Assembly (NCBI RefSeq): GCF_008642275.1
Contig: NZ_CP029189.1
Location: 5,562,001 to 5,626,000 of the forward strand
Source of the DNA: Streptomyces venezuelae
GTDB taxonomy: Bacteria; Actinomycetota; Actinomycetes; Streptomycetales; Streptomycetaceae
Direction of reading: 5' to 3'
Length of the DNA stretch: 64,000 nucleotides
The translations under genes were made by a program, and so were the position numbers. The notes under the pieces were generated by a model. It saw only the letters and a program-made list of their open reading frames with translations. It did no database searches and had not been told where the DNA came from. Each line of letters begins with the position of its first letter. Positions within the stretch are counted from its first letter, which is position 1. Positions 33,994 through 42,652 of this stretch are shown in pieces.

Positions 33994-34013
33994 TGTTTGA
34001 AAGATGTCAACTC

Positions 34014-34658
34014 ATGCCTCTCACCCCCGCCATCGAGGAGCCTCAGATTCACGAGAGTGCCCAGGGTCCCCGCGTCACGCCGGCCGCGAGCCGCACCGCG
34101 CAGACCCCCCGCCCTGTACCTGGTCCGCGTCCCGCCGCCGTCCCGCGGCCCGGCCGCCCCGGTCCCGCCAGGCCCGCACCGCCCGCGCAGCGTGCGCCGC
34201 AGGCCACCCACGGACCCGTTCCCGCAGCCCCTGCCACTGCACCCACCGCACCGTCCGTCTCCGCGGCGGTGCCGCAGATCCAGCTGATCCCGGCCTCCGC
34301 CGAGGGCGCGCTGGACGCGGCCGAAGAAGCCGTCGACCTGCTGCTCGACACCGGGCGCGCGCCCGGCGACATCCTGGTGCTCACCAGCGGCGACCCGCAC
34401 CCGTGGGCCGCACACGAGCTGTCCTTCGGCGAGGCCGCGTACTGGGCCCTGCACGACGCCGGGGACGACGTCTTCTACGCGGACGCGGCGCAGGTCCAGC
34501 GCGCCGCCGGCCGTCCCGTCGTGGTCTTCGCGGCCAACGGCGGAGCGGTCGACACCATCGCGGACGCCCTGCCGGTCGCGCTCACCCGGGCGGGTGCGCT
34601 GCTGATCGTGTGCGGCGACCCGCAGCAGATCAACTCCGTGCTGGGTGCGGGCGTCTGA
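34014..34658 (+). CDS. Hypothetical protein with Pro/Ala-rich N-terminus
   Basis: I do not recognise a characterised family. Residues of about 15-95 are Pro/Ala/Arg-rich and probably disordered. The C-terminal 110 residues look folded: APGDILVLTSGDPHPWAAHELSFGEAAYW, DDVFYADAAQV, RPVVVFAANGG and LLIVCGDPQQINSVL. The pattern GDILVLT ... VV...ANGG ... GDP recalls the C-terminal (motif IV-VI) part of superfamily 1 helicases, but no ATPase core is present. The start is ATG 34014; no strong ribosome site is visible. Confidence 0.65.
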   Translation: MPLTPAIEEPQIHESAQGPRVTPAASRTAQTPRPVPGPRPAAVPRPGRPGPARPAPPAQRAPQATHGPVPAAPATAPTAPSVSAAVPQIQLIPASAEGALDAAEEAVDLLLDTGRAPGDILVLTSGDPHPWAAHELSFGEAAYWALHDAGDDVFYADAAQVQRAAGRPVVVFAANGGAVDTIADALPVALTRAGALLIVCGDPQQINSVLGAGV

Positions 34659-34836
34659 CGCCCTGCACCCCGGCACGGGCGAGGGGCGGGGCGGGCCATC
34701 GGCCGGCCCCGCTGAAGCCCGCGCCGGGGGCCGAGCCGGATCCCGGGGCCTGATCCGCCGTACGCCCGATCCTGGGTGTACGGCCGTGAGGCATGCCCGC
34801 GTGCAGGACGACCGCGTGCTCGTACGGGTGACAGCC

Positions 34837-34918
34837 GCACGGACGGCAGCGGTACGGAGCACGGACGGCAGCGGTACGGAGCACGGACGGCAGCGGTACG
34901 GAGCACGGACGGCAGCGG
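34837..34918 (+). repeat. 22-bp tandem repeat, about 3.7 copies
   Basis: Three identical 22-mers (starting at 34837, 34859 and 34881) and a 16-nt partial fourth. The unit begins GCACGGACGGCAGCGG. The period is not a multiple of three, so it is not selected as coding. It lies in the 296-bp gap between two convergent genes, where I see nothing else. Confidence 0.9.
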
Positions 34919-34954
34919 CATGGACGCGGGCCGTACCCGAGGGACCCCGTGGGG

Positions 34955-35584
34955 TCAGCGCGCGGCGGTCCGTCTCAGGGCCTCGACCGCGCCGCCCCCG
35001 GTGTGCAGGGCCAGCGGAGAGAACTCGGCCACGGTGTCTCCCAGGCGCTGCGGCCGTGAGTCCGAGCTCGGGCGCCGGCCGCCACGGCCCTCGCCCAGCA
35101 CCTGCCAACCCCCCTGGGTCAGCGTGATGTACGCGCCGCAGCGCAGACCGTGCAGGGTGCAGGCGTCCCGCAGCCCCCACATCCACGCCCCGTCCTCCTC
35201 GGTCCACCGCTCGTCGCCCTCGCGGCAGTAGAGCAGCACCGCCGTCCGGACCGGGGTCCGTCTGCGCAAGTCGTGCGGGAGGACCCGGCGCAGCCGGGAC
35301 AGCAGGGCGTTGCGGTACTCCCAGCCGTCGGCCGAGGCCGACCGCTGCACGAAGGAGGCGCTCGCCACGAGCTGCTCCTCCGGGCCGAGGACGGCGATGA
35401 CCGCGGTCGACGGCACGGGGCTGTGCCGGGAGTGCAGCCCGCTGACGACCTCGCGCGGATTGCGGAGCAGCGGAATGCCTGCCGCCGTCCACTCCGCGGG
35501 TTCCAGCAGCCTGCCGTGCCGGCTTGTGCCGCCGGCGGCTGCTGCCAGGGACGTGGTCGGGGGCGGCGCGAATCCGAAGGTCAC
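34955..35584 (-). CDS. Hypothetical protein
   Basis: Unknown function, 209 residues. The start is GTG 35584, chosen because GGGAGGA lies 4-5 nt upstream; the frame is open to 35716. The protein begins with a short Ala-rich segment, and the body contains STAVIAVLGPEEQLVASASF, WEYRNALLSRLRRVLP and RTAVLLYCREGDERW. There is no signal peptide or membrane segment. It may belong to a Streptomyces-restricted family found next to recQ. Confidence 0.7.
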   Translation of the reverse strand: MTFGFAPPPTTSLAAAAGGTSRHGRLLEPAEWTAAGIPLLRNPREVVSGLHSRHSPVPSTAVIAVLGPEEQLVASASFVQRSASADGWEYRNALLSRLRRVLPHDLRRRTPVRTAVLLYCREGDERWTEEDGAWMWGLRDACTLHGLRCGAYITLTQGGWQVLGEGRGGRRPSSDSRPQRLGDTVAEFSPLALHTGGGAVEALRRTAAR

Positions 35585-35798
35585 GGTCCTCCCTTCGGGT
35601 ACACGCCCGCGAACGGGCACGGTGGAGTCAGGGCGCGCCGCAGCGCGGCCCAGGAGGGTGCCGAGGAGCCGAGCGGGAGCACCCCAATTCTCGCGTGGCT
35701 TCTGAGCGTGCGGCAACGAGCAATTGACGCCGCCGACCGGAATTCGCCGGTATGCCGTTCATATCCTTGCCCCGCCAGGCCGAAGATGACGCATTCGG

Positions 35799-37958
35799 CT
35801 AGCCCTGAAGCGCCAGCACCAGCGGGAACACCTCCTTTGCGCCTGCCCGCCGCAGCAGCCGGGCGGCCACCGCGATGGTCCACCCGCTCTCCGTGCGGTC
35901 GTCGACGAGGAGCACCGGCCCCTCGGACCGTTCCAGCGCATCGGCCAGCGCCGGGGGCACGGTGAGGGCTTGGTGGAGCCCCCGGACCCGCTGAGCGCTG
36001 TTCGAGGACACCGATCCGAACTCCGGGGCCTGGTCCGTGTAGGCGAGCGCGCCGAGCAGCGGCATCCGTCCGATCTCCGCGATCCGCGCGGCCAGCGACC
36101 CGATGAGCTGCGGGTGGCTGCGCGAGGGCACGGCGACCACGCCCACCGGCCGGGCCGGCGCGTCCGGCGCTCCGGAGGCCCAGCCGCCGGGGCCCCGGGC
36201 CCAGTCCGCGAGCACCGCCACCACGGCCTGTGCGACGTCGTCCGGAATTGGCTGGTCCGGAGCTTGCGGAGCCAGCATCGGGCGCAGCCGGTTGCCCCAT
36301 CCGATGTCGGACAGCCGGCCCAGCGCCCGGCCCGTAGAGGCCTGTTCCCCGGCGGGGATACGGCCCTTGAGGTCCACGCCGACCGCCGCGAGCCCGGTCG
36401 GCCACATCTTGCGCGGCTCCAGCTCCACGCCCGGGCGGCCGAGTTCGCCGCGCGCGGTGTCCAGCGCGGTGGTGGAGACCTCCGCGGTGAACCGGGCCCC
36501 GGCACAGTTGTCGCAGCGGCCGCAGGGCGCCGCTTCCTCGTCGTCGAGCTGGCGGCGCAGGAACTCCATCCGGCATCCGGTGGCCGCGGCGTAGTCGCGC
36601 ATGGCCTGCTGTTCCGCGGCCCGCTGACGGGCGACCCACGCATAGCGCTCGGCGTCGTAGGCCCAGGGCTCGCCCGTCGAGGTCCAGCCGCCCTTGACGC
36701 GGTGCACGGCGCCGTCGACGTCGAGCACCTTGAGCATGGTCTCGAGCCGGGTGCGCCGCAGATCGACCAGGGGCTCCAGGGCGGGCAGCGACAGCGGCCG
36801 GCCGGCCTGGGCCAGGACGTCGAGCGTGCGGCGCACCTGCTCTTCCGGCGGGAAGGCCACCGAGGCGAAGTACTGCCAGATCGCCTCGTCCTCCCGGCCG
36901 GGGAGCAGCAGGACCTCCGCGTGTTCCACGCCACGGCCCGCGCGGCCGACCTGCTGGTAGTAGGCGATGGGGGAGGAGGGCGAGCCGAGGTGCACCACGA
37001 AGCCGAGGTCGGGCTTGTCGAAGCCCATCCCGAGGGCGGAGGTGGCCACGAGCGCCTTGACCCGGTTCGCCTGGAGGTCGTCCTCGGCCTGTTGGCGGTC
37101 GGCGTTCTCGGTCTTGCCCGTGTACGAGGCGACCGTGTGCCCCCGGTGGCGCAGGTAGGCGGTGACCTCCTCGGCAGCCGCCACGGTCAGCGTGTAGATG
37201 ATCCCGGATCCGGGCAGCTCCCCCAGGTGGTCGGCGAGCCAGGCCAGCCGGTGCGCCGCGTCGGGCAGCGTCAGCACCGCCAGGCTCAGGCTCTCGCGGT
37301 CCAGCGGGCCGCGCAGCACCAGGGCGTCCGTACCGGCCCCGGTACCGAGCTGCTCGGCGACGTCGGCGGTCACGCGGGCATTGGCCGTGGCGGTCGTGGC
37401 GAGCACCGGAACACCCGGCGGCAGGTCGGCCAGCATGGTGCGCAGCCGGCGGTAGTCAGGGCGGAAGTCGTGACCCCAGTCGGAGATGCAGTGCGCCTCG
37501 TCGACCACGAGCAGGCCTGTGGCGGCGGAGAGCTTGGGGAGCACCTGGTCGCGGAAGTCGGGGTTGTTGAGCCGCTCCGGACTCACCAGCAGGACGTCGA
37601 CCTCACCCGCCGCCACCTCGGCCTGGATGCCCTCCCACTCCTCGGGGTTGGCGGAGTTGATGGTGCGGGCGCGGATCCCCGCCCGGGCCGCGGCCTCGAC
37701 CTGATTGCGCATCAGCGCGAGGAGCGGGGAGACGATCACGGTGGGGCCGGCGCCGCTCGCCCGCAGCAGCGAGGTGGCGACGAAGTACACCGCGGACTTG
37801 CCCCAGCCGGTGCGCTGGACCACCAGGGCCCGCCGCTTGTGCGCCACGAGGGCCTCGATCGCCCGCCACTGGTCCTCGCGCAGCTTGGCGGCGCCCGTGG
37901 GGTCGCCCACGAGACGGGCCAGTACGGAGTCGGCCGAGCACCTCAGGTCTGCGTTCAT
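35799..37958 (-). CDS. recQ: RecQ-type ATP-dependent DNA helicase with phosphoribosyltransferase-like C-terminus
   Basis: A 3'-5' DNA helicase for repair and recombination. Core motifs: QRTGWGKSAVYF (Walker A), DEAHCISDWGHDFRPDYRRL (motif II and the aromatic loop), GMGFDKPDLGFVVHLGSP and YYQQVGRAGR (motif VI). A zinc-site-like CGRCDNC follows. The C-terminal 150 or so residues differ from the usual HRDC domain. They contain RPVGVVAVPSRSHP and EGPVLLVDDRTESGWTI, the latter a PRPP-binding-loop pattern of type I phosphoribosyltransferases. The start is ATG 37958, with AGGGGGT immediately upstream. The length is 719 residues. Confidence 0.92.
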   Translation of the reverse strand: MNADLRCSADSVLARLVGDPTGAAKLREDQWRAIEALVAHKRRALVVQRTGWGKSAVYFVATSLLRASGAGPTVIVSPLLALMRNQVEAAARAGIRARTINSANPEEWEGIQAEVAAGEVDVLLVSPERLNNPDFRDQVLPKLSAATGLLVVDEAHCISDWGHDFRPDYRRLRTMLADLPPGVPVLATTATANARVTADVAEQLGTGAGTDALVLRGPLDRESLSLAVLTLPDAAHRLAWLADHLGELPGSGIIYTLTVAAAEEVTAYLRHRGHTVASYTGKTENADRQQAEDDLQANRVKALVATSALGMGFDKPDLGFVVHLGSPSSPIAYYQQVGRAGRGVEHAEVLLLPGREDEAIWQYFASVAFPPEEQVRRTLDVLAQAGRPLSLPALEPLVDLRRTRLETMLKVLDVDGAVHRVKGGWTSTGEPWAYDAERYAWVARQRAAEQQAMRDYAAATGCRMEFLRRQLDDEEAAPCGRCDNCAGARFTAEVSTTALDTARGELGRPGVELEPRKMWPTGLAAVGVDLKGRIPAGEQASTGRALGRLSDIGWGNRLRPMLAPQAPDQPIPDDVAQAVVAVLADWARGPGGWASGAPDAPARPVGVVAVPSRSHPQLIGSLAARIAEIGRMPLLGALAYTDQAPEFGSVSSNSAQRVRGLHQALTVPPALADALERSEGPVLLVDDRTESGWTIAVAARLLRRAGAKEVFPLVLALQG

Positions 37959-38031
37959 ACCCCCTATGCAACCTGATGCCTCTGACATCGCGCCAATGCT
38001 GCTCCGGGGCTGTGGACGGCGACTCCGGGAG

Positions 38032-38040
38032 TTATCCACA
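38032..38040 (+). promoter_or_regulatory. Consensus DnaA box
   Basis: TTATCCACA is an exact match to the classical DnaA box. It lies in the 121-bp gap between the divergent recQ and DUF4192 genes. A second, weaker match (TGTGGACGG, reverse strand) is at about 38011-38019. It may be a DnaA regulatory or titration site, since this is not an origin-like region. Confidence 0.5.
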
Positions 38041-38079
38041 GGGCTTTCGGGATCGGATCATGCGCGGGACCTTCATGGC

Positions 38080-39345
38080 ATGACGAACAACCACGCATCA
38101 CGCACCCCGTCCGGCCGGCCCTCCATCAGCCCGGCCGGAGCCACCACCGGACCCCAGATCACCCTGCGGAGCCCGGCCGAACTGGCCGACGCGCTGCCCT
38201 ACATGCTCGGCTTCCACCCCACCGACTCCCTTGTCATGGTCGCCGTGCACGGCGAGGGCGGGCGCTTCGGCGGCCGGCTCCGCGTCGGTATCCCCAGCTC
38301 GCCCGCGGAATGGGAGGACACCGCCCGACAGGTCGCCGAATGCCTGATCAGGGGCAGCGAACGCCGCGCCGGCAAGCCCGACGGCATCGTCGTCTACCTC
38401 TGCCAGGAGCCGAGCGGGGAGGAGAGCGGCCGGCGGGTGATGGCCCGGCTGCGGCCGCTCGCCCAGGGGATCCGGCTGGCCTGCGGCGCCCTGGAGGTGC
38501 CCGTCTTGGAAGCCCTGTGCCTCTCCGCGGGCCGGTTCTGGTCCTACGTATGTCCCGACGAGCGGTGCTGCCCGGCCGAGGGCAGCCGGCTGGCCGCCGT
38601 CGGCACCTCGGTGCTGGCGGCGACGGCCACCTTCGCCGGACTCCAGGTCAGGGGCTCGCTCAAGGAGATCGAGGGCAGGATGGCACCGCTGCGCGGGGCC
38701 GTGGCCGACGAGGCGGAACGGGCCCTGGACCAAGCCGCCACCGCCCTGATGCCCAGGATCCTCGACGGGGCCACCCGCGAGGACGTCGGCGCCGAGACCA
38801 TCGCCCTGGCGCGGACCCTGATGCGGCGCCTGACGCTGGCCCCGCCCGCCGAAGGCGGCGCCGACGCCGACGACTGGGACGACGCGCTGCTCGGCCACGA
38901 CGAGGCCGCCTCACTGATCCTGGGCCTCCAGGACCGCGAGACCCGGGACATCGCGGCGGAATGGATGGAGGGCGAGGACGCCGCCCCGGCACTGCGGCTG
39001 TGGCGGGCCCTGGCCCGGCGGTGCGTCGGGGCCTACTGCGAGCACGCCGCGGCCCCGCTCACCCTCGCCGGCTGGGTCTCGTGGTCCACGGGGGACGAGC
39101 CGACCGCCCGGATCGCCTTCGGTCTGGCCCTGCGGGCGGACGCCGAGTACCGCTTCGCCCAGCTGCTCCACCACGCGTGCAACGAGGGGATCGACCCCGA
39201 GGGGCTGCGGCAGTGCCTGCGGGAGGAGCGCCGTCGACGGGAACCCCGGCGAGCGCGCTCCTCGGCCGGCACCCGTCCTCCCGGCCGCAAGGGCCGCACG
39301 GCCCCCCGCCGCGGATCCCGCCGGACCGCGCGGAGCGAACAGTGA
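38080..39345 (+). CDS. DUF4192 domain-containing protein
   Basis: A 421-residue protein of the actinobacterial DUF4192 family. The N-terminal region has the typical ITLRSPAELADALPYMLGFHPTDSLVMVAVHG pattern, split here as the first folded segment, and a later LACGALEVPVLEALCLSAGRFWSYVCPDERCCP stretch with a Cys pair. The C-terminus is a strongly basic tail (RRRREPRRARSS onward). The function is unknown. The start is ATG 38080 without a clear ribosome site. Divergent from recQ. Confidence 0.8.
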   Translation: MTNNHASRTPSGRPSISPAGATTGPQITLRSPAELADALPYMLGFHPTDSLVMVAVHGEGGRFGGRLRVGIPSSPAEWEDTARQVAECLIRGSERRAGKPDGIVVYLCQEPSGEESGRRVMARLRPLAQGIRLACGALEVPVLEALCLSAGRFWSYVCPDERCCPAEGSRLAAVGTSVLAATATFAGLQVRGSLKEIEGRMAPLRGAVADEAERALDQAATALMPRILDGATREDVGAETIALARTLMRRLTLAPPAEGGADADDWDDALLGHDEAASLILGLQDRETRDIAAEWMEGEDAAPALRLWRALARRCVGAYCEHAAAPLTLAGWVSWSTGDEPTARIAFGLALRADAEYRFAQLLHHACNEGIDPEGLRQCLREERRRREPRRARSSAGTRPPGRKGRTAPRRGSRRTARSEQ

Positions 39346-39557
39346 GCGCGCACCGGTCCACGGCGTCCGGCGGTCCGGTGCGACCGCTCCGGGCCGCCGC
39401 GGGCCTGCCCCGACGGCGCGGACTCCACCCCGGGCACGCCCGGACGGCGCCCGCGCCCGTGACCCGGGCGGGGGTGGGGACGTTCAGCTGGGGGGTGGTG
39501 GGGGTCCGGCCGCGCCGCCGCCCAGCTGAACCGACCGGAGCGCAGACAAGGCGACAC

Positions 39558-41546
39558 ATGTCTCACCCCGCACCTCCTCGCCCAGCCGGCGTGCCCGCCG
39601 CCCGCAGGCCCGAACTGCCGCCCGTGCACGGCGCCGTCATCTGCGTCGCCGCGCCCTGTCTGGTCATCTCCCCGGAGCACGGCCAGCTGACCGGGCAGGG
39701 GATCGACGGGATCTACCGGTCCGGGCGCCGCCTGCTCTCCCGCTGCTTGCTGCGTGTCGGCGGCCGGGACCCGGTCGCCGTGCAGGGGCGCGGCCTCGCT
39801 GCCGACCGGGCCGTCTTCACCGCGACCGTACGCACCGGCGCAGAGCCCGGCCCCGACCCCGACGTCGGTGTGGAGCGGGTCCGGCACGCCGACGGCACCG
39901 AACGGATCACCCTGCGCAGTTTCACGGCCCGGCCGGTACGCCTGCCCGTGGAGGTGCTCCTCGGCACCGACCTGGCGGAGCTGGCCGCCGTGGCCGCCGG
40001 CCGGGCCGGGCCGGAGCTGCCCGCCGGGGTGCACGCCGCCGGGCTGCGCTGGAGCGCCGGCGAGGCTCAGGCGGTGACCGCCGCCGACCCGCCGCCGGAC
40101 GACGTGCTGGCTTCGGCGGGCCTGCTGCGCTGGCAGCTCGAACTGGATCCCGGCGCATCCCGCACCATCGAGCTGCGGACCACGCAGCACCGGGTGGAGC
40201 GAGCCCCCGCCGGGCAGGTGGCGAATCCGCTGGCCGACGCCCGGGCCGAAGGGGACGATCCGAGGGCCGAGGTGTGGTTCCGGAGCAGTGTCGCGGACCT
40301 GGGGGCGCTGCTCCTGCGGGACCCCGAGGAGCCGGGCGACGCCTTCGCCGCGGCGGGGGCGCCCTGGCGGCTGGGCCTGGCCCCGGCGGAATCGCTGTGG
40401 GCGGCGCGGATGGCGCTGCCGATCGGGACCGGTCTCGCCGCGGCCACCCTGCGCACCCTCGCCCGGACCCAGACCGAGGAGCGGGGACCCGGGCTGGGGA
40501 AGATCCCGGGCCCGCTGCGCGGCGCGGGCGCGCAGCTCCCGCCGGGGTGCACCGGAACCGAGGCGACCCTGGCCTTTCCCGCGGTGCTGGCCGAGGCCAG
40601 GCTCTGGGGCCTGCCCGAAGAAGAGGTGGCACGGCTGCTCCCGGCCGCCGAGCGGTGCCTGGACTGGCTGCGCGGCGCGCTCGGGGAGGACGGCTTCCTG
40701 GCCGATCCCGACCCGGGTCCGCGGCGTTGCGAGACCCAGGCCCATGCCCATCGGGCCGCCGTGCTCGGGGCTGATCTGCTCGCCGCGTGCGGACGGCCCG
40801 GGGCCGAGGAGTGGAGGGAGTGGGCGGCCCGCCTGCGGGAGCGGTTCCGGGCGGGGTTCTGGATCGACGGCCCGGACGGCGGCCGGCCCGCCTCGGCTCT
40901 GCACCCCGACGGGAGACCGCTGCCACGTTTGACGGGGGCCGCGGCCCACCTGCTCGACACCGGCCTGCTCAGCGGCGGCCGGCTCGCACCGGGGCTTTTG
41001 GACCGCACCCGGGCCGAGCAGCTGGCCCGGCTGCTCGGAGCCCCCGCCATGGATTCCGGATGGGGGCTGCGGAGCATGGCCGTCAAGGAGCCCGGGCACA
41101 ATCCGTTCGGTCACCGCTCGGGCGCCGTGCGGGCCTACGAGAGCGCGGTGGCCGTGGCGGGCCTGGCCCAGGCCGGCTTCGAGAAGGAGGCCGCGGGCCT
41201 GCTCCGCGGCCTGCTCGACGCGGCGGAGGCCTTCGGATACCGGCTGCCGGAGATGTTCGCGGCCGAGCAGCGCACCGCGGGCAGCGCTCCGGTTCCGCAC
41301 CCGGCGGCCTGCAGGCCGGCCGCCGTGGCCGCGGCGGCCGGGATCCACGCGCTGACCGCCCTCGCGGGAATCCGCCCCGACGCCCCTGCCGGGACGGTTG
41401 CCCTCGTGCCCCTGCCCGGAGCCCCCCTGGGCGGGCTCAGACTCTCGGGGCTGCGGGTGGCGGGGGAGCCCTTCGCGGTACGGATCAGCCGGCTCGGCCT
41501 CGGCATGGTGGAGGAGGCGGCCGATGTGCTCCAGTTGGGCGGATGA
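39558..41546 (+). CDS. Glycogen debranching enzyme-like protein (six-hairpin glycosidase fold)
   Basis: About 662 residues. The N-terminal domain (VISPEHGQLTGQGIDGIYRSGRRLLSRC) matches the glycogen-debranching N-terminal domain seen in bacterial amylo-alpha-1,6-glucosidase-like proteins. The C-terminal half is helical, with RCLDWLRGALGEDGFLADPDPGPR and DSGWGLRSMAVKEPGHNPFGHRSGAVRAYESA, as in an (alpha/alpha)6 barrel. I cannot confirm the catalytic acids, so activity is uncertain. The start is ATG 39558. It has its own upstream gap of 212 bp after DUF4192. Confidence 0.78.
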   Translation: MSHPAPPRPAGVPAARRPELPPVHGAVICVAAPCLVISPEHGQLTGQGIDGIYRSGRRLLSRCLLRVGGRDPVAVQGRGLAADRAVFTATVRTGAEPGPDPDVGVERVRHADGTERITLRSFTARPVRLPVEVLLGTDLAELAAVAAGRAGPELPAGVHAAGLRWSAGEAQAVTAADPPPDDVLASAGLLRWQLELDPGASRTIELRTTQHRVERAPAGQVANPLADARAEGDDPRAEVWFRSSVADLGALLLRDPEEPGDAFAAAGAPWRLGLAPAESLWAARMALPIGTGLAAATLRTLARTQTEERGPGLGKIPGPLRGAGAQLPPGCTGTEATLAFPAVLAEARLWGLPEEEVARLLPAAERCLDWLRGALGEDGFLADPDPGPRRCETQAHAHRAAVLGADLLAACGRPGAEEWREWAARLRERFRAGFWIDGPDGGRPASALHPDGRPLPRLTGAAAHLLDTGLLSGGRLAPGLLDRTRAEQLARLLGAPAMDSGWGLRSMAVKEPGHNPFGHRSGAVRAYESAVAVAGLAQAGFEKEAAGLLRGLLDAAEAFGYRLPEMFAAEQRTAGSAPVPHPAACRPAAVAAAAGIHALTALAGIRPDAPAGTVALVPLPGAPLGGLRLSGLRVAGEPFAVRISRLGLGMVEEAADVLQLGG

Positions 41547-41638
41547 GCACGCGCACCCCGTTCAGGACGGACCGGTCCGCGCGATCGACGGTCCCCGCCT
41601 TCGGGGAGCTGCCTTCAAGGTCACCAAAGCGCTGTTTA

Positions 41639-41653
41639 TCGTCAGGCAGACGA
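41639..41653. promoter_or_regulatory. Short palindrome upstream of the Nudix/NrtR-type gene
   Basis: TCGTC, five bases, GACGA: a perfect inverted repeat 13 bp before the start codon. It is in place for autoregulation by the NrtR-like product. Confidence 0.4.
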
Positions 41654-41666
41654 CTATGATCGCGGC

Positions 41667-42413
41667 ATGTCGCCCTACGACCCGTCGGCCTATCCGCCCT
41701 TCGCCGTCACCGTCGACCTGGTCGTGCTCACCGTGCGGCGCCACGCGCTCTGCGCGCTGGTCGTCCGGCGAGGTGAGCAGCCGTTCCAGGGGCGCTGGGC
41801 GCTGCCCGGAGGATTCGTCCGTGAGGACGAGGACCTGGCGGGGGCCGCCGCCAGGGAGCTCTCCGAGGAGACCGGCTTGTGCGCGCACGACCCCGCCCTG
41901 CCCGGCGCGGGCAACGGGGCGCACCTCGAGCAGCTGGCCACCTACGGCGATCCGAAGCGGGATCCGCGGATGCGCGTCGTCAGCGTGGCGCACCTGGTGC
42001 TGGCTCCGGACCTGCCTGCGCCCCGGGCCGGCGGTGACGCCAACAGCGCGCGCTGGGCCCCCGTCGACGAGGTCCTGGCCGACACCGAGGAGACCGCTGC
42101 CGGCCTCGCATTCGACCATGCCCAGATCCTCGCCGACGGTGTCGAGCGGGCCCGCTCGAAGATCGAGTACTCCTCGCTGGCCACTGCCTTCTGCCCGCCT
42201 GAGTTCACCGTGGGCGAGCTGCGCCGGGTCTACGAGGCGGTCTGGGGCGTTTCCCTCGACCCGCGCAACTTCCACCGCAAGGTCACTGGCACTCCCGGAT
42301 TCCTGGTGCCGGCCGGAGGCACGACGACCCGTCAGGGCGGGCGTCCGGCCCAGCTGTTCCGGGCGGGCGGAGCCACCCTCCTCAACCCGCCGATGCTGCG
42401 TCCGGAAGTCTGA
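41667..42413 (+). CDS. Nudix hydrolase with C-terminal winged helix, NrtR-like
   Basis: The domain order is that of NrtR regulators of NAD metabolism: a Nudix domain (residues of about 10-150), then a winged helix (FTVGELRRVYEAVWGVSLDPRNFHRKV). The Nudix box is complete (GGFVREDEDLAGAAARE followed by LSEETGL, with all Glu/Arg ligands present), whereas many NrtR proteins have lost it. The protein may therefore bind or cleave ADP-ribose or a related compound and also control a gene. The start is ATG 41667. The target genes are not evident nearby. Confidence 0.82.
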   Translation: MSPYDPSAYPPFAVTVDLVVLTVRRHALCALVVRRGEQPFQGRWALPGGFVREDEDLAGAAARELSEETGLCAHDPALPGAGNGAHLEQLATYGDPKRDPRMRVVSVAHLVLAPDLPAPRAGGDANSARWAPVDEVLADTEETAAGLAFDHAQILADGVERARSKIEYSSLATAFCPPEFTVGELRRVYEAVWGVSLDPRNFHRKVTGTPGFLVPAGGTTTRQGGRPAQLFRAGGATLLNPPMLRPEV

Positions 42414-42652
42414 CTCCGCCGGCGCCGCAACGGGCGCGGCCCGCGGCCGCGGGACCGCCGTGCCCTATCCGAAGGCCGGGCGGGCAGCACGTCCGGCACC
42501 GGGTCGGGGTCCGGGCCCGCCGCCCGTGCCGGTCCCGGCGGCAGGATCGGCATCCCATCGGACCGGTTGCGCTGAATATCGGACATATCGCGTTATCTTG
42601 CTTGGGGTACCCACCCTGCCGCTGAGCGGTCTCACCCCCCGCGAGAGAAGCG

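Noticed and set aside
34645..35127. Plus-strand open frame through the 22-bp repeats
   Set aside because: The repeat length is not a multiple of three, there is no ribosome site, and it overlaps the better supported minus-strand gene.
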